Origin: Sordariomycetes sp. S80-01Y
Lineage: Eukaryota > Ascomycota > Sordariomycetes
Length of the DNA stretch: 64,000 nt
Reading direction: 5' to 3'
Assembly: GCA_037042185.1 (NCBI GenBank)
Contig: JAXQJY010000021.1
Span: 434,001 to 498,000 of the forward strand
Below the pieces are notes generated by a model. It was not told the DNA's origin and made no database searches. It was given only the letters and a program-made list of their open reading frames with translations. Each line of letters begins with the position of its first letter. Position 1 is the stretch's first letter. Positions 56,050-64,000 of this stretch are shown here, one piece after another. The translations under genes and the position numbers were made by a program.

Positions 56050-58948
56050 ATGAAGTCGACAGCTATTCTGGCTCTGTTGGGCCTGGCGACTAACACATGG
56101 GCGGACCCGACGTGGCCGTCGTCCACGGACGAGCTTGAAGAGATCATGTTCCAGCTTGAATCGTTCGGCGCCCGCAAATTCTCCGACACGGTCAGCCCCT
56201 GCAGCAACGAAGCCTCAGGGCCCGGACGACTCAACGCCGCGGAATGGCTGCGAACCGCTTTCCACGACATGTCCACTGCCAGCGTCTACTTCAAGACGGG
56301 CGGTCTGGATGCGTCGCTGCAGTATGAGTTGACGAACAATGAGAATAAAGGGCCCGGTCTGAAGACGACGATTGAGTTCATGGCCCCTTACGTGTCGAGG
56401 AGGAGCAGCTTGAGCGACCTCATCGCCATGGGCGTGTACACCTCGGTCAGGGCCTGTGGCGGACCGCCTGTTGCGGTGAGGGCTGGACGCAAAGACGCTA
56501 CTACCAAGGGCAATACGGGGGTGCCCCAGCCAGAGAACTCGGTTCTGACGTTCCAGCAACAATTCGACAGAATGGGCTTCTCGGTGGAGGAGATGATCCA
56601 GGTCACAGCCTGTGGGCATACATTGGGCGGCGTGCACTCGGAGCAGTTCCCTGATATTGTGATACCTGGCACCGGCACCGACGGTCAGATCGAGCTCGAC
56701 AGCTCTCGAGCCGTGTTTGACAACAAGGTCGTCACCGAGTATCTCGACGGAACCACGAAGAACCCTCTAGTCGTTGGCCCCGCCGTGAAGATAAGCAAGC
56801 ATGCGGACTTCAAAGTGTTCAACTCAGACGGAAACGCCACGATGGAGACGTTGTCAGATTCCCAGGTCTTCAGGAGTACTTGCCAGACGGTCTTACAGAA
56901 GATGATCGAGGTCGTGCCACCCGGTGTGACCCTCACGGATGTAATCACACCTTACCAGGTGAAACCAGTAGACCTGCAGCTTACGCTGAACCAAGGCGGC
57001 AAGGCTCTTCGTTTCACGGGTTACATCCGCGTTCGCACGACGGATCTGTCTTCGGACATCGACACTGTCGTCCTCACCTACAAGAACCGGGACGGCGGGT
57101 CCGATTGCGGGAGCGATGACTGCACCATAACCACCACCGTTCAAGGTGTAGGCCAAGGCTTCGACGACACATTTAGCTTCTTCCCCATTGAGCACGAGAT
57201 CTCTGCGTCCAGTGGGATCTCGTCCTTCACCGTCACGGTCAACTACGAAGACGGATCGTCCGAAGAATACGACAACAATGGGGAGTCCTACCCGCTTCAG
57301 GATGCGGTTCTTCTTCAGCTGCCCCAGAGCTGCCTGCTGGGCTCGTCAGGCGCTTTGACCCTTACGGCGGCGGTACGCAACGATCGCGTAGGCGAGGGCG
57401 CGAAGGCGTCCATCTCGTACAAAATGGCCCAAACAAACAGCCCGTCATCCATCCTCCGCGACCAGGCTATCGATCTGGAAAAGGGAGAGTGCGTCGGTGA
57501 GTATACCTTCTTCAGCACCGAGTGGACCATCCCCGGAAACAAAGCATACGAGTCCTTCATCGACGTGAAGAGCGGGGACCTTGTCGACTCTTTCAAGAGT
57601 GCTGTCAAGATTGGGGGGTCCTGTCGGACCTTTGAGAATCCTGCATCATGTGCAGGAGGGTCTCAGCCGCCTGAGACGAGCTCGGTGTCTTCTTCTGCCT
57701 CCGAGGCGGAGACGTCGAGCTCGGACAGCGCGCAAGGTACGTCCTCCACCGTGACCTCCGCCACGAGTGACCAGGCACCCACAAGCGCGTCAAGCCCGAC
57801 GAGCACGAGCGAACCTCCCACAGACGGGGGAAGCACGGCGACAAGCTCGACCGCGGGAGAGGAGAGCAGCACTGGCGCGACCCCGTCGCCCACTGTGAGC
57901 CTCCACCACCGGGAGACAGTCGGTGAGTATAACCTCGTGTCCTGTTGGACTGACCTCACCGAGGGTAAGCGGGCTTTGAAGGGGAAGCAGACGGCGGGCG
58001 AGGATATGACGCTTGAAGGGTGCATGGAATTTTGCGAAGGTTTTGTATTCTGGGGGACCGAATATGGCCAGGAGTGTAAGTTGTTCTACCCATTTCAAGA
58101 GGCTGTGTGCTCATGATATGACAGGCTTCTGTGGTAATTCCTTGGATGAGAGCAGTGATGAGGCCGAGATGGAGGACTGTGACATGCCCTGCGCCGGTGA
58201 TGATACGCAATACTGCGGCGCGGGAAACCGCCTGGAACTCTACTCAACCACGGCGGCACAAACCACCTCCACGCCAACGCCGACGGCTTCTCCAGTACAC
58301 GTCGAGACAGTCAACGACTACGCGCTGGTCGGTTGCTGGAGCGAGCTGCCCAACGGCCGCGCGCTCCGCCAACGTATCACCTCCTCTGACTCCATGACGA
58401 ACGAGGAGTGCGCCGAGAACTGCTCCGACTACCGTTACTTCGCCACGCAGTTCGGCAAGGAGTGCTACTGCGGGTCCCACGTCGACGCCAACACGGAGGC
58501 GGCAGACCTCGAGGACTGCGACATGCCCTGCGCGGGCGACGACCTGTCATTCTGCGGCGGCAGGTCGAGGCTAGAGCTGTACATCAACCCGGACATCGTC
58601 GGCGGCATCCCCGAGCAGCCGCTGGCGGCGGGAGACTTCTCGTTCCTGGGGTGCTACACGGACTCGGTGCCCGGGTCGCGCACCCTCGGCGGGAAGAGCA
58701 CCTCGGGCGACGACATGACCAACGAGGTTTGCGCTGGCTTCTGCGAGGGACACGGGTACTTTGGCACCGAGTACGGCGGGGAGTGCTACTGCGGCGACGA
58801 GATCCACGCGGACGCCGAGGAGGCGGAGAGGAGGGAGTGCGGGATGCTGTGCGAGGGCAGCGTGGTGCAGTATTGCGGAGCCGGTAATAGAATCAGCGTG
58901 TACGCGAGGAAGGAGGAGGCGATACTTGAGGGGCAGGCAGATGCCTAG
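56050..58948 (+). CDS. secreted haem peroxidase fused to three WSC domains
   Basis: Exons 56050-58075 and 58125-58948 (49-nt intron inside the first WSC domain) give 949 aa. A signal peptide (MKSTAILALLGLATNTWA) leads into a plant-type peroxidase domain: distal RTAFHD with Arg68 and His72, proximal ACGHTLGG with His190. A beta-rich region without a recognised domain follows (about 310-530), then a Ser/Thr linker (about 550-615) likely O-glycosylated. Three WSC domains (about 625-716, 738-830, 848-938), each with the CYCG/CDMPC cysteine pattern, end the protein; WSC domains bind wall polysaccharides. No GPI signal or membrane anchor is seen. The enzyme probably acts as an extracellular, wall-bound oxidase using hydrogen peroxide. 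Confidence 0.9.
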
Positions 58949-59341
58949 GGGCATAGTAATGGTTTAATGCGATAGGTCTGGGGAGTATAAAGGGGCTCTT
59001 TGACATATGACTGGGATTCGTTCTGCGCGACTTGCAGCGAAGAATTGAAGAATTGAAGCATTTTCAGTGTTTAGCGTACGTGTTGAAATATTCGACCAGG
59101 GGCAGATTCTTTTTCATAAGTCCAAAATCATATTTTGTAACTGCTTTAAGTTCAAGTTGTGCTCGGTAACACTGGCTCGAGTGCTACTGGAGTGTGCTGC
59201 GGCTGCCCCTCCATCTCACTTACCGACCTCACTCACATCAACCAACCCCGCGACGCGCCCTCAGGCCTAGGCGCGTCTCATCTTCCATCTCAACATCACC
59301 ACACCAAATTTACTAGTCTTTATTACGAAGGTTGATACACA
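58949..59341. other. intergenic, no gene seen
   Basis: Peroxidase 3' flank and the CENP-S promoter. Confidence 0.5.
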
Positions 59342-59832
59342 ATGTCAGATCCCACAGCCGAGGAGGACGTCGAGGTATCTTCTCACCATCGATTCCCTAC
59401 ATCCTGACGCCGTCACTAATGCAATTCGCGCCAGCGCCTCAAGTCCGCCCTCTGGTACGCAGTTGGCCAGATCGTTGACGAGGAATCCCTCAAGCGCAAC
59501 CGCAACGCGACGCCACAATTCATCGGCGCGCTGACGGAGCTTGTGTGGACGCAGATCGGTAATAAACCCTCACCCCCCTGCCCCTCCCCAGCTTGGGCGG
59601 CTGGAGCGCAGCGCGGACGCGGGTGGCTGACGGATGAGCAGAGAATGTCGCGACGGACCTGGAGTCGTTCAGCGGCCACGCGGGCAGGACCACCATCACC
59701 ACGGATGACGTGATGCTGCTGGCGAGGAAGAATCCGGATCTGCAGGGCATCATGGAGGAGTTCATCGAGGGGAGGAGGGCGGAGGCTGCGGCGAGGGGCC
59801 AGGCCAAGGGGAAGGGAAGGGGGAGGAAGTGA
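59342..59832 (+). CDS. MHF1: CENP-S/MHF1 histone-fold protein
   Basis: Exons 59342-59374, 59435-59558 and 59642-59832 (introns 60 and 83 nt) give 115 aa. The histone fold reads RLKSALWYAVGQIVDEES, then FIGALTELVWTQI across the second junction into ENVATDLESFSGHAGR, then TTDDVMLLARKNPDL. This is the CENP-S (MHF1) sequence type, which pairs with CENP-X (MHF2) and acts in the kinetochore CCAN and with the FANCM/Mph1/Fml1 helicase in fork repair. The basic tail GKGKGRGRK is typical. It is convergent with the GPI-type gene, 105 bp apart. Confidence 0.92.
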
Positions 59833-59937
59833 GGTTCTTGGGACATGGCGAGGCGTTTGGAGTTATTGTCTACTGTGAGGATGGAAATTTGCAAAGCTGG
59901 ATTCAATTGAACGAGGACATCTGGATCGACGACGCGC

Positions 59938-60452
59938 TCAGAGCATCACCATCCCAGCGCCAACACCGACGACACCAAGCAACCAAGCCAAGCTCACACG
60001 TCTCCCCATGGCGACGTCTTCATCACCACCACCATTCCCTCCGTTCCCACCACCATTCCCCCCACCGCTACCACCCGTCTCCTGTGCTCCCTCAACCTCC
60101 GCGCTCCTCGTAGCGTCGGAGCCGTCACTGTCCGCAGAAACACAGTACTGCGTCAGGCCGGTCGAATCGAGCATACAGTCTTCGTCTGGCTGGCAGTAGT
60201 AGCCGGTCGAGCAGCAGGTGTAGCCGGTCGGCATGCAGGTGGACTGCCAGGTGCCGGGGCAGCAGGTCGACGTTGTTGTGCAGTACCAGTCATATCCGAA
60301 GTCTAGAATGTCAGCTATGGTTGAAAGAGGCGTCTTTGGGGAGATGGGGGGTTTGTACAGTCTGTGCCGCAGAACTCATCGCGAGGGGTGAGGGAGGCAG
60401 GTGATGAGGTTACAGAGGGCAGCAGAAGAGCTAAGAATGCTAGAGCTGCCAT
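59938..60452 (-). CDS. cysteine-rich GPI-anchored surface protein
   Basis: Exons 60452-60359 and 60302-59938 (56-nt intron with GCTGAC branch, CTAG acceptor) give 152 aa. A signal peptide (MAALAFLALLLPSVTSS) is followed by a compact domain with about a dozen Cys (CTTTSTCCPGTWQSTC and CCSTGYYCQPDEDC), then a Gly/Asn linker (GGSGGGNGGGNGG) and a terminal hydrophobic segment (SLAWLLGVVGVGAGMVML) expected of a GPI-attachment signal. No catalytic motif. Such proteins sit in the cell wall or plasma membrane; some related Cys-rich proteins are effectors or adhesins, but nothing here proves that. A TATAAG box lies 111 bp upstream. Confidence 0.85.
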
Positions 60453-60997
60453 GGTCGTAGCAAAAGACTATCGCGTATAAGCCTATCAAATGGGTATCTT
60501 GAGCAGGTTGTCGGTGGTTCAGGCTGCAAAGGGCTCCGGGAAAGGGGGCTGCAACCGCCGAACTTATAGTCGTACGGCTCGCCGCCTCTCGCCATGTTCT
60601 CGCCCATCGTTGAATTACGGCGTTCTGCAAATATGGTCGGGACAGGCTGGTTATCCCAAGCACGCTCGAGCCTCGCACGCATGCGGCCCGCGTGTCTGGT
60701 CGAGATCTCCAGCCCGGCGCCTCAGCCGCAAGCCCCTTTTCAGCGTGGCGGCGCTTCCAGCCGCCCCGGACTGCCACGAGACCATAATCTGGGCTCAATC
60801 GAGACTTCGGCACATGGTCGAGTGTGAGGCTCACCTTCGAAAGCTGATGGGGAAGAATCAAGCTATTGCTCAGCCTGGGTTGCATTGCCGCGAGCCTACC
60901 ACAGCTGAACCTATTCAAGATAACGATGCGGCACGTGGGTGGTGGCAAGTCTAGGTAATCATTAAGGCGCGTTATGCAGTTCTATATCCCCCCCCGT
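60453..60997. other. intergenic, no gene seen
   Basis: GPI-gene promoter and serine dehydratase 3' flank. Confidence 0.5.
60563..60568 (-). promoter_or_regulatory. TATA-like box of the GPI-protein gene
   Basis: TATAAG on the coding strand, 111-116 bp before the start codon. Confidence 0.5.
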
Positions 60998-62035
60998 TCA
61001 ACAGGTCTTGATCGACGTCTCATTGCCATACTTCTCCCTGTAGCTTGCCAACGTCTCCAGCGCAACTGCAGCGCCCCCGCAAACGATCAGGGCCACATTC
61101 TTGCTCTTCCACTCCTCGTCGCTGCATCCCTTGCCAACCCTTTCCCTCAGGTCGCCCCTGTACATCGGGGCCAGCGCCGCGCCGCACGATACCTCGACGA
61201 GGAAGCGCGCGTCGTCGGCGAAGCGAACGCAGGATATGGCGGCGTCGGCGTCGCTGACGACCACGCTCTGCATCGTCTCCGGGTAGTTGGAGGCGTACTC
61301 CCACGTCTTTGCCGAGACCTGCGGCGCCCCCAGCGAGGTAGCGATGGAGGTGATGGCGGGGAGCCTGACGTGCGAGCCCGCACGAACCGAGGCGTTGAGG
61401 GAGTCGGCGCCGACGGTCTCGACGGCGATCACCTGGGGTGGTTGATTGTTCCAGGGGAGCGTCGTGACGCCTTGCATGATGCCGTTGATCATGCCGCCTC
61501 CTCCGACCGAGCCGACGATGCCATGGATGGGGCCGTCGATCTGATCCCGGAGCTCGTCCACGATGGTGGCCGCGCCATCCCACAGATGTTGGTGGTCAAA
61601 GGGTGGCACGTAGACACCTGTCTCCCCTTCCTTGGTCAACAGCTCCTGCCGTAGGTAGCCATCGGCCTCGGACCAGTTCTTGCCGTGGATGATGACATCA
61701 ACGCCCAGCGCGAGCAGCTTCTTCTTCATCAGGGGTGGGCTGCTGGTGGGCAGCACGATGGTGGCGGGCCTCTTGAGGGACAGGGCGGCCGTCGCGCAGG
61801 CCAGGCCGGCATTGCCGCCGCTGGAGCAGTAGAAGTGCACCGTCTCGGGCGACGGGGAGGCGGCGAGGGCGCGGACCATGAGGTTGCCGACGCCGCGGGA
61901 CTTGAAGGAGCCCGAGGGCTGCAGGTTCTCCAGCTTGAGGTAGATGTTGCAGCCCGACAGGCGCGAGAGCTCCGGGGAGTAGATTGTGGGGGTGCGGCTC
62001 CAGGGGATGGAGGCTTCGCGGGGGAGAGAGCCCAT
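60998..62035 (-). CDS. L-serine/threonine dehydratase (PLP fold type II)
   Basis: A single exon of 345 aa. The PLP lysine lies in LENLQPSGSFKSRG (Lys near residue 45). Other family marks are the phosphate-binding CSSGGNAGLACA, the GSVGGGGMINGI glycine loop, and VSCGAALAPMY near the end. The length and motifs fit fungal L-serine dehydratase (CHA1/SDH type), which deaminates serine and threonine to pyruvate and 2-oxobutyrate; threonine deaminase of isoleucine synthesis is excluded because no ACT regulatory domain follows. The start chosen is MGSLPREASIPWSRTP, where the conserved fold begins. A TATAAAA box lies 120 bp upstream, fitting an inducible catabolic gene. Confidence 0.92.
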   Translation of the reverse strand: MGSLPREASIPWSRTPTIYSPELSRLSGCNIYLKLENLQPSGSFKSRGVGNLMVRALAASPSPETVHFYCSSGGNAGLACATAALSLKRPATIVLPTSSPPLMKKKLLALGVDVIIHGKNWSEADGYLRQELLTKEGETGVYVPPFDHQHLWDGAATIVDELRDQIDGPIHGIVGSVGGGGMINGIMQGVTTLPWNNQPPQVIAVETVGADSLNASVRAGSHVRLPAITSIATSLGAPQVSAKTWEYASNYPETMQSVVVSDADAAISCVRFADDARFLVEVSCGAALAPMYRGDLRERVGKGCSDEEWKSKNVALIVCGGAAVALETLASYREKYGNETSIKTC

Positions 62036-62154
62036 TGTGACGGGGGTGAGAAAGGGGTTACGCTGCGTGAGGTGGGAGTTATGGAGCGGGTGAGTGAGGG
62101 CAGTGGTGAGGCTGGATCTGGTGTGTCGCCGAGAGGACACGGAGGTTCAGGATG

Positions 62155-62161
62155 TTTTATA
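62155..62161 (-). promoter_or_regulatory. TATA box of the serine dehydratase gene
   Basis: TATAAAA on the coding strand, 120-126 bp before the start codon. Confidence 0.6.
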
Positions 62162-62770
62162 GCAGAGCGTCCGTCCGATGTTTCGTCACTGAAAGAAGAT
62201 GGAAGAATAACGGCATCAAACCTAGGAAAACCTCAAGATAGATATACATGCGCCTTTCAAGGGGGTATCAAGGTCATCCGTGGAAGACCGTTGGATGATG
62301 GAAAAGAGCCTGCAGGGGCAAGTACAGGAAGGGCGCATCGAAGTCGCGGGATGTGGAGATTGAAGCCTGCGAATCCTCTCAGATAGTGCAATGGCGTCTA
62401 GCTTGGCGCTTCTGGAACGTTGTCGAATGCGATCCAGTATTGACTCGCTTACGGGCGCTGCGGCTGCTGCGGACCGTGGGGTATAGGGAGTCTCGTCGGC
62501 GACGTTCAACAATTGACGATGCTAGAGCAGAGCTTGATGAATTGGCAGAAGCATCAAGATTCGACGTCAAACCACCAGCTGCTTCTGCCATCGCAAGGAA
62601 CCTCGATTCGAAGGGACGACTTGGCAAGTTACAGACAGAGACCGGCCTCCGTACCAGTTCTTTTGTCATGCCCATTTTATCAGGACCAGCGCTTGGCCTC
62701 CAAGAGGTTCCCCTCCGCTACTAGCATCAACGAGCCTCATTCGGGAAGTTCACCAGCCTCCCATTACGTT

Positions 62771-62836
62771 TTTCTAGGGTAAGATGCATCAATTTCTAGG
62801 GTAACGGCACCCAATTTCTAGGGTAATCACAACAAA
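62771..62836. repeat. three 22-bp direct repeats with a 12-bp invariant core
   Basis: TTTCTAGGGTAA occurs at 62771-62782, 62793-62804 and 62815-62826, exactly 22 bp apart. The 10-bp spacers differ except that each ends in AA. Confidence 0.9.
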
Positions 62837-63897
62837 CCCCTTCTCTCGTCATCGACTTCGATGGCGCTTACTTTCGGATTCCATAGGTTCTTTTTTTCTC
62901 ATACATTGTCACCAGATCGTCTTTGTCGGGCGCGGGTTCATGGGCACACGGAGCTGTCGGACCAGCGCTTGTTGGCTGCGCTGGGGCACGAGGTCGAAGG
63001 GCCCATGATGAGTGGTGAGATGGGGATGTCACGATGCTGCGACACGAGTCGATGCTGCGACTCGCAAGTCACGATGGCAACAACGCAGCCTCGATGTCTA
63101 ATCCGCCCGTCGACATCGTCGTAGGTGACCTGCCATCTTGCGCCACATCCATCTAACGCAATTTGTACGGCACCTGCTTCGTTTTCAAGACAATGGGACC
63201 GTGCCGTGGGAAATCATGATATTCAGACGCTCTGTAGAGAAGCACTGCACATTGTACTGGCTGGGAACACTCTCTAGTGTTGTAGCTGTAGCTGACTGGG
63301 GCAATGGCATCCACACCCAGGACCTCATGCCGTGGGTTCACCGACCCAAGAATATGCAATGATCCGACTCATACCCGTGATGGAAAGCTTACAACTGGGA
63401 CTTGCTGGAGTTTCTTCTCTGCCGTTGTCTTGCTGCTGCCAGTGCAAGATCGGACGAAGTCAGCCACAGAACACGCTTCGAAATGCATCCTCAAGCCAAC
63501 GCAGCTCCTTCTCCTTACAGGATTCGAGCTCTCCCGTCTCAGGGGCAGCTATAATTGCTGGGCTGCACGCTCCTACTACTATCTCGTTTCTGATTCTCTC
63601 ACTTCAACCCGATGTGGAAGCCTACAACTTAGGTACTTACAAGCATCACTCTCTTTGTCCTCCGCTCTTTCCTCTGCCCCCCTTCCTTCCTTCCATATAG
63701 CTGTTGAAGCATAGAGAGATACACACCAACAACACTTCTAAAGCGTCTGCTTCTACTGAGCTCCCTCACAACACTCACTCCTCGCATCTACCAGTATTTC
63801 AATGTAGCCAAGGGCAACAAGCCTCCCTTGTGCTTAGGCAGCTTGACCTCCCTATCATAATTTTTCCCAAATCCTCTTCAATTGCAGAGCTATCATA

Positions 63898-64000
63898 ATG
63901 GAGCACGCCGAGGCTTTGCCAACTCCGGCCCATACGGACAAGTCAGGCGATGCCTTGTCCTCGTCTGGCCGAGAACAAGACGAGGAACCTGTTACTCAAC
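63898..64000 (+). CDS. N-terminus of an unidentified protein (3' partial)
   Basis: An ATG at 63898 opens 34 codons that run off the window end without a stop. The peptide begins MEHAEALPTPAHTDKSGD and is hydrophilic and acidic, like a disordered N-terminal tail (for instance of a transporter or regulator), but the family cannot be read. A pyrimidine-rich leader and a TTGCAG acceptor-like site just upstream suggest a promoter and possibly a 5' UTR intron. Confidence 0.5.
   Translation, partial: MEHAEALPTPAHTDKSGDALSSSGREQDEEPVTQ

Larger units (their letters stand above)
62036..63897. other. 1.9 kb divergent intergenic region
   Basis: It contains the serine dehydratase TATA box, a coding-like minus-strand stretch (62222-62512), the 22-bp phased repeat at 62771-62836, and from about 63650 a CT-rich leader (CTTTCCTCTGCCCCCC) with an acceptor-like TTGCAG at 63883-63888 just before the last gene. 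Confidence 0.5.

Overview
The window is nuclear DNA of a filamentous ascomycete, most likely a Sordariomycete. Genes are dense on both strands and are split by introns of about 45-60 nt with GTRNGT donors, CTRAC/CTAAC branch sites and YAG acceptors. Lineage markers include a GRG-1/CCG-1 homologue, the cell-fusion protein HAM-2 (STRIPAK), a family 3 pectate lyase, WSC domains, a short fungal kinesin-3 and MARVEL-type membrane proteins. I see no rRNA, tRNA, CRISPR array, intact transposon or viral fossil.

Layout. 0-8.2 kb: 3' end of an unidentified low-complexity protein, a DUF2011 protein, aprataxin-like HNT3, an RWD+RBR ubiquitin ligase (ITT1/RNF14 type), dolichyl pyrophosphate phosphatase CAX4 and a small four-helix membrane protein. 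10.4-14.3 kb: an SDR, a class II (4EHP-type) eIF4E and GRG-1. 17.5-29.2 kb: an orphan seven-helix membrane protein, glyoxalase II, an EF-hand protein, an EBP-family membrane enzyme, LAS1, saccharopine dehydrogenase LYS9 and an unknown Gln/Ser/Pro-rich protein. 29.2-37.4 kb: an 8.1 kb gene-poor stretch with microsatellites and a recurring decamer. 37.4-53.9 kb: a ketohexokinase-like PfkB kinase divergent from NAD kinase, pectate lyase, kinesin-3, a GT25 glycosyltransferase, HAM-2 and a MARVEL protein. 56.0-64.0 kb: a secreted haem peroxidase fused to three WSC domains, CENP-S/MHF1, a cysteine-rich GPI-type protein, an L-serine dehydratase, and the first codons of a gene that leaves the window.

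The genes form no single pathway. They are mostly core cell genes: nucleotide and amino-acid metabolism, RNA processing, chromatin, trafficking and signalling. A minority are accessory or secreted: pectate lyase, peroxidase-WSC, GPI protein, SDR, GRG-1 and serine dehydratase. Five genes (SDR, GRG-1, pectate lyase, GPI protein, serine dehydratase) have a TATA-like box 110-126 bp upstream of the start codon, and I saw none at that distance in the core genes I checked.

I do not find a clearly new multi-gene system. The best leads are regulatory or structural: the clustered TACGGAGTAC decamer, two abutting hairpins at 24.3 kb, three 12-bp boxes phased at exactly 22 bp at 62.8 kb, a GC-AG intron, an AUG-only coding exon, and a short upstream reading frame whose stop overlaps the NAD kinase start. 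Gene models were assembled by hand from splice signals and reading-frame continuity; no search was run.
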